A stretch of 13,847 nt of DNA from Treponema sp. (GCA_017390125.1 JAFPCT010000182.1:1-13847); one strand, 5' to 3'. Numbered from the stretch's first letter, positions 1 through 6,881 are shown. The notes: generated by a model from the letters alone, not told the origin. Translations and numbers: made by a program.

Positions 1-85
1 GAGAACAGGCGGCTGGGTATACGTGCATTTTGGAAATTCCGGCGGCTGGGTTACAGAAGACAAAGTAATTTTTATTGACGGCTGA
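1..85 (+). CDS. SH3-like domain protein, C-terminal end only
   Basis: This is the last 27 codons of a gene that begins outside the window, read in frame from base 2 to a TGA at 83-85. The visible end is RTGGWVYVHFGN followed by SGGWVTEDKVIF. The Gly-Gly-Trp-Val repeat with alternating hydrophobic residues is typical of the end of a bacterial SH3-like (SH3b) domain, which in envelope proteins often binds peptidoglycan or peptides. The rest of the protein, including any signal peptide or catalytic domain, cannot be seen. The Smr gene starts 22 nt downstream on the same strand, so the two are probably co-transcribed. The domain call rests on a short stretch. Confidence 0.5.
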   Translation, partial: RTGGWVYVHFGNSGGWVTEDKVIFIDG

Positions 86-107
86 GGCCTGAGTTCCGGG
101 GGAAAAT

Positions 108-680
108 ATGGATTTTGGCGATATACTGAATCAGTGGGAAGAACATCAGAAGAGCGAGGCAAGGCGCCAGAAAGAAAGCGGTAAAAATACTGTCTCTCAC
201 AAAAAGGCAAACGCTCCTACACCAGAGGAAAAGGCCTTGAAAAAGATGCACGAAGGCTTTGACTACAATGCTGAGCGTGACCGCAGGATAAATCCTATGG
301 AGCTGTGGCTTCGCCGTTACGGCACGGTTGACAAAGATTCACTGAATGAGCAGGAAGAGGCCCGTGAGCGTTACAAGAGCCGGTCAGCCCTTGTTTCAAT
401 GCGCTGTGAGGCCAGAATAGACCTTCACGGCTTGAAGCAGGAAGAGGCATGGAGCCGTCTGAACGCCTTTGTAACAGACTGCGAGGTCCGAAAAATTAAA
501 AAGATTATGATAGTCCACGGAAAGGGGCTTCATACTCATGGTACGGATCCGGTTCTTGGCGAAATGGTGCGCAAATTTATAGAGCAGGACAAACGTCTTG
601 GCACTTCCGGTCATCCTGACTACAATGAAGGCGGAAAAGGTGCCACCTGGGTAATACTGAAGAACAATCTATTTAAATAA
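108..680 (+). CDS. Smr-domain protein
   Basis: A 190-residue soluble protein with a C-terminal Smr (small MutS-related) domain. Residues 104-108 give the IDLHG motif and residues 137-140 the HGKG motif, followed by GGKGATWVIL near the end, the normal order in this family. Stand-alone Smr proteins are nucleic-acid-binding proteins, several with nuclease activity, linked to recombination or to cleavage of mRNA on collided ribosomes; which role applies here cannot be seen. The first 100 residues are highly charged and probably flexible. The ATG at 108 follows a G-rich Shine-Dalgarno sequence (GGGGGAAA). It sits 22 nt after the SH3-like gene and 55 nt before the J-protein gene. Confidence 0.85.
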   Translation: MDFGDILNQWEEHQKSEARRQKESGKNTVSHKKANAPTPEEKALKKMHEGFDYNAERDRRINPMELWLRRYGTVDKDSLNEQEEARERYKSRSALVSMRCEARIDLHGLKQEEAWSRLNAFVTDCEVRKIKKIMIVHGKGLHTHGTDPVLGEMVRKFIEQDKRLGTSGHPDYNEGGKGATWVILKNNLFK

Positions 681-689
681 TTTTTTTTC

Positions 690-718
690 TTGTAACTCCA
701 GGCGGAATTAGTTATTTT
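690..718 (+). promoter_or_regulatory. Possible weak promoter before the J-domain gene
   Basis: TTGTAA (690-695) and TATTTT (713-718) are separated by 17 nt. The predicted start near 725 would give a leader of about 11 nt. The -10 box matches only four of six consensus positions and the region is AT-rich, so a chance match is quite possible and readthrough from the Smr gene is equally likely. Confidence 0.2.
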
Positions 719-735
719 TGTAATGAGGACGTTTA

Positions 736-1329
736 GTGAAAGATTATTATGAGATTTTAGGCGTTCAGCGCGGCGCTTCTTCTGAAGAGATAAAAAAGGC
801 TTACAGAAACCTTGCATTCAAATATCACCCTGACCGAAACCCGGGAAATGCGGAAGCCGAGGAAAAGTTCAAGCTTATTTCCGAAGCCTACAATATTTTG
901 GGCGATGAAAAGAAACGTGCTGAATATGACCGCTTCGGATCTTCTTCATATTCTTCGTATACTGGTTCTGCCCGTTCCAGCCAGACCGACGAAAGCAATC
1001 CTTACGGCTCTTACAGCGCTTACCAGACGGAAGATGCGTTCTGGCAGTGGTTCAATAGTGGTGCCGCCCAGAATGATTTCAACAGCCGCCGCTATTACAG
1101 ATCAACTTATTCCGACAGAAATTACAGAAAGACTTATTCCCGCGGGGATTTGCTCATAAGCTTTATTCTGAATGTATTGCAGGTTTTTGCAGGATTATTC
1201 CTTTTGAGAATTCTTGTGTGGTTCTTCCCGTTTGGGCCTATTATCAGTATTGGGGTTATTGTGAACGGATTTTCCGGAGCAATCAATTCGCTCCGGAATC
1301 TGATGAATTTTAACGCTGGCGGAAAATAA
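736..1329 (+). CDS. J-domain co-chaperone with C-terminal membrane segments
   Basis: A 197-residue protein with a complete N-terminal J domain (about residues 3-68). The HPD motif is at 31-33 and the domain ends in the usual AEYDRFG. J domains stimulate ATP hydrolysis by DnaK. The middle (69-135) is rich in Ser, Tyr and Arg, and the last part is strongly hydrophobic (about 138-163 and 166-185), suggesting one or two membrane helices. The cysteine-rich zinc region and substrate-binding domains of full DnaJ are absent, so this is a small class C J-protein that would recruit DnaK to the membrane, not the general DnaJ. Translation starts at GTG 736, six nt after a GAGGA Shine-Dalgarno. The 3' end overlaps infA on the other strand by 20 bp. 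Confidence 0.85.
   Translation: MKDYYEILGVQRGASSEEIKKAYRNLAFKYHPDRNPGNAEAEEKFKLISEAYNILGDEKKRAEYDRFGSSSYSSYTGSARSSQTDESNPYGSYSAYQTEDAFWQWFNSGAAQNDFNSRRYYRSTYSDRNYRKTYSRGDLLISFILNVLQVFAGLFLLRILVWFFPFGPIISIGVIVNGFSGAINSLRNLMNFNAGGK
1272..1298 (-). terminator. Hairpin 11 nt after the infA stop, inside the J-protein gene
   Basis: TTCCGGAGC (1272-1280) and GCTCCGGAA (1290-1298) form a perfect 9-bp GC-rich inverted repeat around a 9-nt loop. Read on the minus strand, it begins 11 nt after the infA stop codon, where a terminator would be expected. No T-run follows on either strand, so intrinsic termination is uncertain. It may instead protect the infA mRNA 3' end or be a chance product of the codons it overlaps. 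Confidence 0.35.
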
Positions 1330-1528
1330 TTCGGCCTTTATCAAGATCGTAAGGCGAGAGGGCAACTTTTACACTGTCTCCCGGAACGATTCTGATGTAA
1401 TGCTTGCGCATTTTGCCGGAAAGATGAGCCATAATTAAGTGCCCGTTCTGCAGTTCAACACGAAACATTGTGTTTGGCAATGCTTCTTTTACGATTCCTT
1501 CAACTTCAATAGCTTCTTCTTTAGCCAC
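1310..1528 (-). CDS. infA: Translation initiation factor IF-1
   Basis: A 72-residue protein of the exact usual IF-1 length and an almost complete family match. It starts MAKEEAIEVEG, contains the OB-fold core with MFRVELQNGH and AHLSGKMRKHYI, and continues with VPGDSVKVALSPYDL. IF-1 binds the ribosomal A site with IF-2 and IF-3 during initiation. Translation starts at GTG 1528, just after GGAGGA (1537-1532 on the minus strand). An ATG at 1539 is out of frame. The gene is divergent from dksA across 147 bp and convergent with the J-protein gene, overlapping it by 20 bp. I found no convincing minus-strand promoter in the AT-rich gap. Confidence 0.97.
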   Translation of the reverse strand: MAKEEAIEVEGIVKEALPNTMFRVELQNGHLIMAHLSGKMRKHYIRIVPGDSVKVALSPYDLDKGRIIFRQR

Positions 1529-1575
1529 GATTCCTCCATAAAAAAAGAATTTTACATAGAAAAATTCAAAAAAAG

Positions 1576-1604
1576 TTGTTTTTTTGCTACTTTATACTTA
1601 TATT
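1576..1604 (+). promoter_or_regulatory. Predicted sigma-70-type promoter of dksA
   Basis: TTGTTT (1576-1581) and TATATT (1599-1604) are separated by exactly 17 nt, four and five matches to consensus. The expected start is near 1611, giving a leader of about 65 nt before dksA. A second -10-like sequence, TATACT (1593-1598), lies just upstream but has poor spacing to this -35 box. The surroundings are AT-rich, so precise positions are tentative. Confidence 0.45.
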
Positions 1605-1675
1605 AGTATGTACAAGTAAAAAAAACAAGTCAGCAGTTAAAAATCGAATGTTGGCTGATAGGAAGGAGCTAAGTT

Positions 1676-2032
1676 ATGGATGATAAATTCGTATCTGAAG
1701 TAAAAGAAAAATTGATTGAGCAGCGTGAGGCTATTTTGAAGTCACTTGCAGAACAATCTGATGAAATGAAAGATCTTGTAAAACCTATAGAGTCTGGAGA
1801 CGAAGCAGATGTTGCTTCTGATGTTATTGACAGGACTATGCTTGATGCCCTTGGAGCACAGAACTCCCTGCGCCTCAAGCAGATTGACGCCGCCCTTGAG
1901 CGAATCCGCACTGGAAAATACGGCATCTGTCTGAACTGCAACAAGGAAATTCCTCAGGCACGCCTTGAAGCCTTGCCTTATGCTTTCCTTTGCGTAAATT
2001 GTGCTGCAGCTCAGGAGCGCAAGAACCGCTAG
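1676..2032 (+). CDS. dksA: DksA/TraR-family transcription regulator
   Basis: A 118-residue protein of the DksA/TraR family, which enters the RNA polymerase secondary channel and, with ppGpp in many bacteria, retunes promoters for rRNA and stress or biosynthetic genes. Residues 5-75 form the charged helical (coiled-coil) part. Within it, DEADVA at 42-47 matches the DxxDxA tip motif needed for DksA activity. Four cysteines follow as two CxxC pairs (85/88 and 106/109), the zinc finger. It is shorter than E. coli DksA (151 residues), as is common for this clade. The ATG at 1676 has a clear AAGGAG at 1663-1668. The gene stops 4 bp before the convergent phosphatase gene. Confidence 0.9.
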   Translation: MDDKFVSEVKEKLIEQREAILKSLAEQSDEMKDLVKPIESGDEADVASDVIDRTMLDALGAQNSLRLKQIDAALERIRTGKYGICLNCNKEIPQARLEALPYAFLCVNCAAAQERKNR

Positions 2033-2036
2033 GAAA

Positions 2037-2882
2037 TCAATCCTGAATTTTCTGGAACTTGATGGAATCTTTTGATTCCAGGTATGCAAGCTCGGTATAG
2101 CCTGCCTTTCTTGCCGCCTCAATTGCTCTGTCAAATGCGGTGTCAAGACTTTCAGGGGCATGGCTGTCCGAGCTTATTGTTACCGGAACACCTCTTTCTT
2201 TCAAAAGGGAAAGGAATTCCGCAGAAGGGTAGACGTCATCCATGGTACCCCGGGCAATCGCTCCTGTGTTGATTTCTGCAATAACTCCCGCCTTCTTTAT
2301 CTCATCTGCCGTAAGTTTTATCTGTTCCCTGTACCAGCTGTCTTTTTCTGAGAACATGCTCAGCTTTGCGTTGTTCTTTCTGACCAGGTCTGCATGTCCG
2401 ATTATTGAGAAACTGCATTTTGCAAGCATTTCGCGCTCAAGCTCAAAATATCTTATGGTCATTTCCTTTGCATTTCCGTTGAACAGTTCGTCAATCCGTG
2501 TCTTAAGAAGGTCCGGACTGTAGTCAACGCAGAGGCGTCCTTTGTCTGTAAAAATGTAATGAACTGAACCTATAAGGTAGTCCGGTGAATATTTTGCATA
2601 GGCTTTGAAATCCGGGGCTGTAAACGGAGGCACGTAATCTGCCTCAAAGCCGCAGAGTACCTTTATCTGGGATTCATATTTTTTTGCCGCCTCACGGACA
2701 GCGTTTGTGTATGCAGAAAAATCACGCGGAGCGATGTGCCAGGAGCTTGCAAAGGGGTACATACTGTGGCTTGATATTCCCAGTATTGAAAAGCCCTTTG
2801 CGATTGCTGTCTCTACGATTTTATCAGGGCTTCCCTTTCCGTCGCAGAAATCACTGTGGGTATGGTAATTAGTCTTTATCAT
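2037..2882 (-). CDS. PHP-domain phosphatase, histidinol-phosphatase (HisJ/HisK) family
   Basis: A 281-residue PHP-fold metal-dependent phosphatase. Metal ligands are visible in the expected order: H7 and H9 (YHTHSDFCDG), H39 (ISSHS), E80 (GFEADY), H108 (GSVHY), H163 (IGHAD), and D239/H241 (SSDSH). The length and motifs fit the HisJ/HisK family, which dephosphorylates L-histidinol phosphate in histidine synthesis. No other his gene is visible here, so the substrate is not proven and another small phosphoester is possible. The gene follows the hybrid kinase by 21 nt with an AGGAG Shine-Dalgarno, and is probably the last gene of the regulator-kinase operon. It is tail to tail with dksA, with only 4 bp between stop codons. 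Confidence 0.82.
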   Translation of the reverse strand: MIKTNYHTHSDFCDGKGSPDKIVETAIAKGFSILGISSHSMYPFASSWHIAPRDFSAYTNAVREAAKKYESQIKVLCGFEADYVPPFTAPDFKAYAKYSPDYLIGSVHYIFTDKGRLCVDYSPDLLKTRIDELFNGNAKEMTIRYFELEREMLAKCSFSIIGHADLVRKNNAKLSMFSEKDSWYREQIKLTADEIKKAGVIAEINTGAIARGTMDDVYPSAEFLSLLKERGVPVTISSDSHAPESLDTAFDRAIEAARKAGYTELAYLESKDSIKFQKIQD

Positions 2883-2903
2883 TTTTTTACTCCTGTCTGT
2901 ATC

Positions 2904-4904
2904 TCACACTGGATAAAGATGACGCCATTTGTTTGTAGAAAGCTCAAGAAGCTCAAAGTATTCTTCAAAATCATCAAGGTTTTTACGGAATTCGGCCTCA
3001 TCTTTTTTCTTTGTAGCCGCGCTCATAAGGGCCGCTATGTTTGTCAGTTTGTTTGCAGAAATTGCGGAGGAGCTTCCCTTGAGAGTATGTGCAATCCTGT
3101 GCAGCTCCTCAAAGTCATGGTTTTCAAGAAGGTCGTGGACAGCGGTAAGAAATGAGCGGGTCTGGTCCATGTAGTCAATGAGAATCTGTTTTCCAAGGTC
3201 AATGTCATTGCCGATTGTGTCTTCAAAATCCGCTGAATCCCAAAGCTCGTTGTTTGTGACCATTCTGGAATCTACGCATGTAATTTGAGTTGCCGACGGA
3301 AGGTTAATTACTGTGCTCCACTTGTCCAGCATGTTGCGAACTTTTTCCCTCTTGAAAGGTTTTACCAGTATGTCGTTCATGCCCAGTTTCTGATATTCGA
3401 CAAAATTTGCCGGGTCATTGTTTGCAGTGCAGGCGATGATCACGCCGGAATAATTTTCTTTCCTAAGTCTTTTTGTCGCATCTATGCCGCTTAAAACAGG
3501 CATCTGTATGTCCATGAAGACAATTTGTATGTCCTTATGTTTTCCGATTGTCTTAACGGCTTTTTCTCCGTCCTCTGCCTCGTATATTTCTGCACCGAAT
3601 TTCTTCAGGAATTCAACAAGAATCTTTCTGTTTACAGGATGGTCTTCTGCAACCAGAATCTTCATTCCTGCCGCAAGTTTTAAATCTTCCATCAGATGCT
3701 GGTGCTCCTGTTCGGAAAGGGATGCAGGATTCTGCAGCTCCTCAATAAGGCGGACAGATGATACTTCGCCGTTAGTCTCAATCAAAAGCTGGTCGAGTTT
3801 TTCAAGTCGGACCGGTTTGTAAAGGTAGCCGGAAAACCAGTCCAAAAGCTTCATCTTTGCGTCCTGTCCCATCTGGCCTTCCGGGACAAGCATATAGAGC
3901 TTTGTCTTCTTGAGTTTAGAATTGTTCTTTATGTCGCTTGCAAGATGCCATCCTTCCATTACAGGCATCACCTTGTCAATAAATACAATGTCGAAGGGAT
4001 TTCCCAGCTGCTCCGCATATTTAAGCTTCAGAATGGCGTCCTCGCCGTTCGGGGACTGCTTTATGTACTGCAGGCCGATTGCATTCAGTTTGTTCTTAAG
4101 GCTCTTTGAGGCAAGGGGGCTGTCATCTACAATGAGGATTTTTGTCGTGGCAGGAACAGGAAGCTCATACTGAGCCTGCGGTTCAATCGATTCTGCTGGT
4201 TCCAGAGGAATTGAGAACCAGAAGCAGGAACCTCCGTAGGGGTTCTGTTTTACGCCGATCTTTCCGTGCATTTCTGCAACAAGCCCGCGGCAGATGGAAA
4301 GCCCCAGTCCGCTTCCTCCGTATTTTCTGGAGATTGAAGCGTCTCCCTGATCAAAGAATTCAAAAAGCCGCTTCGCATTTTCCTTTGAGATGCCGATTCC
4401 TGTATCTGTTACTACAAATACAAGAAAACCGTTTTTCTGCTTGAGTTCAATGTGAATGTAGCCCTGGGAAGTGAACTTTACGGCGTTTTTTACAAGGTTC
4501 AGCAATATCTGCTGGACCCTGGTAGGGTCTCCCATTACAGAGTCCGGAATTGAATAGTCTACGTCCGTTACGATTTCAAGGTTCTTGTTGAAAGCCTCGA
4601 TGCTCAGAAGATGTACGGTATTTTCCGTAAGGTTCTTTACGTCAAAGGGAATGTTTTCCAGAACCATTTTATGAGATTTGATTTTTGAAAAATCAAGGAT
4701 GTCATTCACCAGGGTAAGGAGAACGTTTGCTCCGAAACGTATCTGGCGTACATACTCAGTCTGCTCCTTGTTCAGGGGAGTGTCAGAAAGCAGGTCCAGC
4801 GTTCCGATTATGGTCTGAACTGGAGTGCGGATTTCGTGCACGGCGTTCGCAAGGTAAAGCTCATGCGGCAGTGCCTTTGGTTTTTCGTCTTTAGATTCTT
4901 GCAT
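2904..4904 (-). CDS. Cytosolic hybrid histidine kinase, HisKA-HATPase-REC-REC-HPt
   Basis: A 666-residue multi-domain kinase. The HisKA helix carries H23 (AVHEIRTPVQ), the likely autophosphorylated residue. The ATPase domain has the N box (N136, N140), DTGIG at 167-171, the F box near 181-184 and GGSGLGL at 196-202. REC1 (about 255-375) has D260/D261, phospho-acceptor D310 and K363, but V340 where the switch Thr/Ser is expected. REC2 (about 414-530) has E420/D421, D465, T493 and K515. A C-terminal HPt has H606 in AHTLKGSSSA. No membrane segment, PAS or GAF domain is seen, and only 22 residues precede the catalytic His, so the input is probably a partner protein. The start overlaps the end of the upstream regulator gene by 14 bp with a weak Shine-Dalgarno, suggesting translational coupling. 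Confidence 0.93.
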   Translation of the reverse strand: MQESKDEKPKALPHELYLANAVHEIRTPVQTIIGTLDLLSDTPLNKEQTEYVRQIRFGANVLLTLVNDILDFSKIKSHKMVLENIPFDVKNLTENTVHLLSIEAFNKNLEIVTDVDYSIPDSVMGDPTRVQQILLNLVKNAVKFTSQGYIHIELKQKNGFLVFVVTDTGIGISKENAKRLFEFFDQGDASISRKYGGSGLGLSICRGLVAEMHGKIGVKQNPYGGSCFWFSIPLEPAESIEPQAQYELPVPATTKILIVDDSPLASKSLKNKLNAIGLQYIKQSPNGEDAILKLKYAEQLGNPFDIVFIDKVMPVMEGWHLASDIKNNSKLKKTKLYMLVPEGQMGQDAKMKLLDWFSGYLYKPVRLEKLDQLLIETNGEVSSVRLIEELQNPASLSEQEHQHLMEDLKLAAGMKILVAEDHPVNRKILVEFLKKFGAEIYEAEDGEKAVKTIGKHKDIQIVFMDIQMPVLSGIDATKRLRKENYSGVIIACTANNDPANFVEYQKLGMNDILVKPFKREKVRNMLDKWSTVINLPSATQITCVDSRMVTNNELWDSADFEDTIGNDIDLGKQILIDYMDQTRSFLTAVHDLLENHDFEELHRIAHTLKGSSSAISANKLTNIAALMSAATKKKDEAEFRKNLDDFEEYFELLELSTNKWRHLYPV

Positions 4905-6186
4905 TTATAAATTCTTTCACTTTCTGAACGATGGTCTCCGGTTTCTGAGGCTTTACAAGATAATGCTTTGCACCCAGTGCCAGAGCCTGCACGACCATTT
5001 CCTTTCTTACTGCCTGTGAATAAATCAGGATAGGAGGCTTATTCGGAAGTCCCTGAAGCCTCTTGAGTGTGTCAAAGCCGGAAATATCAGGAAGCATGAT
5101 GTCCAGAATGACAGCCGAATAATTTCCTTTGCTTACAGCGGCAAGGAATGCTGTTCCTGTGGTATAGGCATCGCATGCAAAGCCGGCCCTTGTGAAAGTT
5201 GCTGTCAGAAGCTTTTGAATTATCGCGTCGTCATCAATAACTGCAATTCTCTGCCGCTTGTCCTCGGGTGCCTTGAATTCGCTCCGGACGGCAGTCTGAG
5301 ATCCGTCGTTCTGTGAATCAGGAAAGGCTGTTTCTGCGTCAGATGAAAAGCGCATTTCAATTGAGCCTTCTGCCTGACTGTCGCTCTGGGTAAGAAGCTT
5401 GTCAGTAACAAGGTCTGAAACCCGGGATGTTGTAGTGCTGTCCACCAGAGAGTTTAAAACCTGTGAAATCTCTGTGGCAACTTCAATGCCGTCATATTTA
5501 GGATGTCCGTCCACAAGATATTTTGTAAATGCACTGAATGAAAGTACCTTTACGTTTCTCGGAAGGATTTTTGAGTTTGCAAGGATATTGTCAAAAAGAA
5601 GCTCAAGGTTCAAACTGTCGACAAAAGTAAGCTCAAGGTTCGTCATCATGAGCACGATTTTTGGGCTTTCAATTTCATGTGTCTCAATGATTTCGGAAAG
5701 CTTGTATTTCAAAAGGGAAAGTTTCTCACGGTTCAATCCCTGTGCAATTTCGATAAAGATTACATTGTCGTTCCGGTGAATATCCAGCACGCAAGGCGTG
5801 TTGTCCAGGGCAAAAGGGGTTCTCAAAACGTGGCCGATTGATTCAAAGAAAACGTCAAATTTTATAGGTTTGTTGAAATATTTATAAATTCCATATTTTA
5901 TGAATGAAGAGAGCGTTTCCCGGCTTGTTGCAGGGCCTGTCGCAATGAGTGGAACCCTGGAAGCGTTCGGGTCTGACTTTATGTCCGAAAGAAGCTCCAG
6001 AAAGTAGTCGATGTTTTCGAATTCGTTCAAATCAAAGATTGCTAAATCAGGAAGCAGCGAATTCATTTTTATGATTGCATCGCACTTTTCCGGGATGACA
6101 GTTACTTGGATTTTTTCTTCCGACAGCTTATCTTTAAGAAATTCCCGAAACATGGGAGCTGCGTCTACAATCAGGACGTTTTTCAT
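4891..6186 (-). CDS. Two-receiver response regulator with a central STAS-like domain
   Basis: A 431-residue protein without a recognisable DNA-binding or enzymatic output domain. REC1 (about 1-122) has acceptor D52, T83 and K106, but its acidic pair is D8-A9, so one metal ligand is missing. The middle (about 132-245) looks like a STAS fold: NVIFIEIAQG, a long helix, a strand PKIVLMMTN, then LTFVDSLNLELLF, with S191 where anti-anti-sigma factors carry the phosphorylated Ser. A Ser/Thr/Gln-rich linker (246-310) leads to a canonical REC2 (D318-D320, D362, S390, K412). The start is taken as ATG 6186; an in-frame TTG at 6222 lies inside a hairpin and lacks a good Shine-Dalgarno. The hybrid kinase gene overlaps its end and is the obvious partner. 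Confidence 0.85.
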   Translation of the reverse strand: MKNVLIVDAAPMFREFLKDKLSEEKIQVTVIPEKCDAIIKMNSLLPDLAIFDLNEFENIDYFLELLSDIKSDPNASRVPLIATGPATSRETLSSFIKYGIYKYFNKPIKFDVFFESIGHVLRTPFALDNTPCVLDIHRNDNVIFIEIAQGLNREKLSLLKYKLSEIIETHEIESPKIVLMMTNLELTFVDSLNLELLFDNILANSKILPRNVKVLSFSAFTKYLVDGHPKYDGIEVATEISQVLNSLVDSTTTSRVSDLVTDKLLTQSDSQAEGSIEMRFSSDAETAFPDSQNDGSQTAVRSEFKAPEDKRQRIAVIDDDAIIQKLLTATFTRAGFACDAYTTGTAFLAAVSKGNYSAVILDIMLPDISGFDTLKRLQGLPNKPPILIYSQAVRKEMVVQALALGAKHYLVKPQKPETIVQKVKEFINARI

Positions 6187-6193
6187 AAGAATT

Positions 6194-6222
6194 ATTTTAT
6201 ACGTAAACAGCCTGTAATTCAA
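6194..6222 (-). promoter_or_regulatory. Predicted promoter of the regulator-kinase-phosphatase operon
   Basis: On the minus strand TTGAAT (6222-6217) and TAAAAT (6199-6194) are separated by 17 nt. The -10 box ends 7 nt before the regulator ATG at 6186, so the expected transcription start falls on or next to that ATG. No Shine-Dalgarno is present in between, consistent with a leaderless mRNA. The -35 box lies in the downstream arm of the hairpin that ends the preceding operon. An alternative -10, TATAAA (6201-6196), would give 15-nt spacing. Confidence 0.45.
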
Positions 6223-6253
6223 GAAATAATTTTTTTCCTTGAATTACAGGCTG
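6208..6253 (-). terminator. 16-bp perfect hairpin ending the DJ-1 gene transcript
   Basis: CAGCCTGTAATTCAAG (6208-6223) is perfectly repeated in inverted form at 6238-6253, leaving a 14-nt A/T-rich loop. On the minus strand the stem starts 4 nt after the stop codon of the DJ-1/PfpI gene. The tract after the stem is only TTT, so termination may be incomplete. It is by far the strongest inverted repeat I found and separates the sigma/pyrH run from the kinase operon. Confidence 0.6.
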
Positions 6254-6257
6254 CATG

Positions 6258-6881
6258 TTATCGCTGGCATGTACCAGTTCGGATTTTTTCTTTTGTTTCC
6301 TCGCCGCACAGAAGCCTTACTAGCTCCATTGCAAACTGTTCTGCTGTTCCGGCGCCACGGGAAGTAATGATGTTTCCGTCCGTAACGAAAGGCACTCCGT
6401 TTTTATGTGTGCTTCCAGAAAGCAGTTCGGCAGCTTTTTCGGCAGAACCGCAGTATTCAGAAACGCTTTTTTCCATTTCCGGATAGCAGGTCCAGTTTTT
6501 GTCTTTTAAAATCCCTGTTTTTGCAAGGACTACGGCAGAAGCCGCGCAAATTGCACTTACGTATTTTCCGGCAGAGGCACATTTCTTAAGGAATGCAGTG
6601 ATCTCCTCATTTGCCGCAAGATTGTCTGAGCCTGTCTTTCCGCCCGGGCAGAAAACAAGGTCAGGAAGCTCATCCTTGAAGTTTTCCTTGAATTCAGAAA
6701 AACTCAGGTCTGCTACAACCGGTACGTTGTGGGAACTTATGGCAATGTATTCGTCGTTCATTGTCGGGCTTGGAACGGCAACAGTGTAAAGCTCAATATT
6801 TGCCCTTCTTAAATAATCTACCGGAGTCAAAGCCTCTACGTCTTCAAATCCGTCTGCAAGAAAAACTACAGCAACGCTCAT
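6258..6881 (-). CDS. DJ-1/PfpI (YajL-like) family protein
   Basis: A 207-residue DJ-1/ThiJ/PfpI superfamily protein. The nucleophile-elbow cysteine is C112 (SAICAASA), matching C106 of human DJ-1, and E16 (DGFEDVEALTP) matches the glutamate that holds it. CPGGKTG at 78-84 and TSRGAGTAEQFA at 173-184 are also family features. Members of this branch are described as redox-stress proteins, with reported chaperone, glyoxalase and protein deglycase activity (partly disputed), so the reaction here is uncertain. The start is ATG 6881, with GGAAGG five nt upstream; a longer in-frame extension to 6953 would run into pyrH. The gene begins 10 nt after the pyrH stop and is followed by the strong hairpin. 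Confidence 0.88.
   Translation of the reverse strand: MSVAVVFLADGFEDVEALTPVDYLRRANIELYTVAVPSPTMNDEYIAISSHNVPVVADLSFSEFKENFKDELPDLVFCPGGKTGSDNLAANEEITAFLKKCASAGKYVSAICAASAVVLAKTGILKDKNWTCYPEMEKSVSEYCGSAEKAAELLSGSTHKNGVPFVTDGNIITSRGAGTAEQFAMELVRLLCGEETKEKIRTGTCQR

Noticed and set aside
676..720. T-rich stretch with a possible TAACT/AGTTA stem after the Smr gene
   Set aside because: Only five AT-rich pairs with a 12-nt loop; the first T-run precedes rather than follows the stem.
1529..1675. Minus-strand promoter for infA in the AT-rich gap
   Set aside because: Several TAAAAT- or TATAAA-like boxes exist but none has a -35 at 16-18 nt, so no choice is supported.
2063..2080. Hairpin TGGAATC-TTTT-GATTCCA after dksA
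   Set aside because: Seven AT-rich pairs, 31 nt past the dksA stop inside the phosphatase gene and without a T-run; too weak to call a terminator.
6187..6222. TTG start of the response regulator at 6222
   Set aside because: The extra 12 residues are encoded partly in the terminator hairpin and overlap the predicted -35 box; receivers normally start at MKNVLIVD-like sequence.
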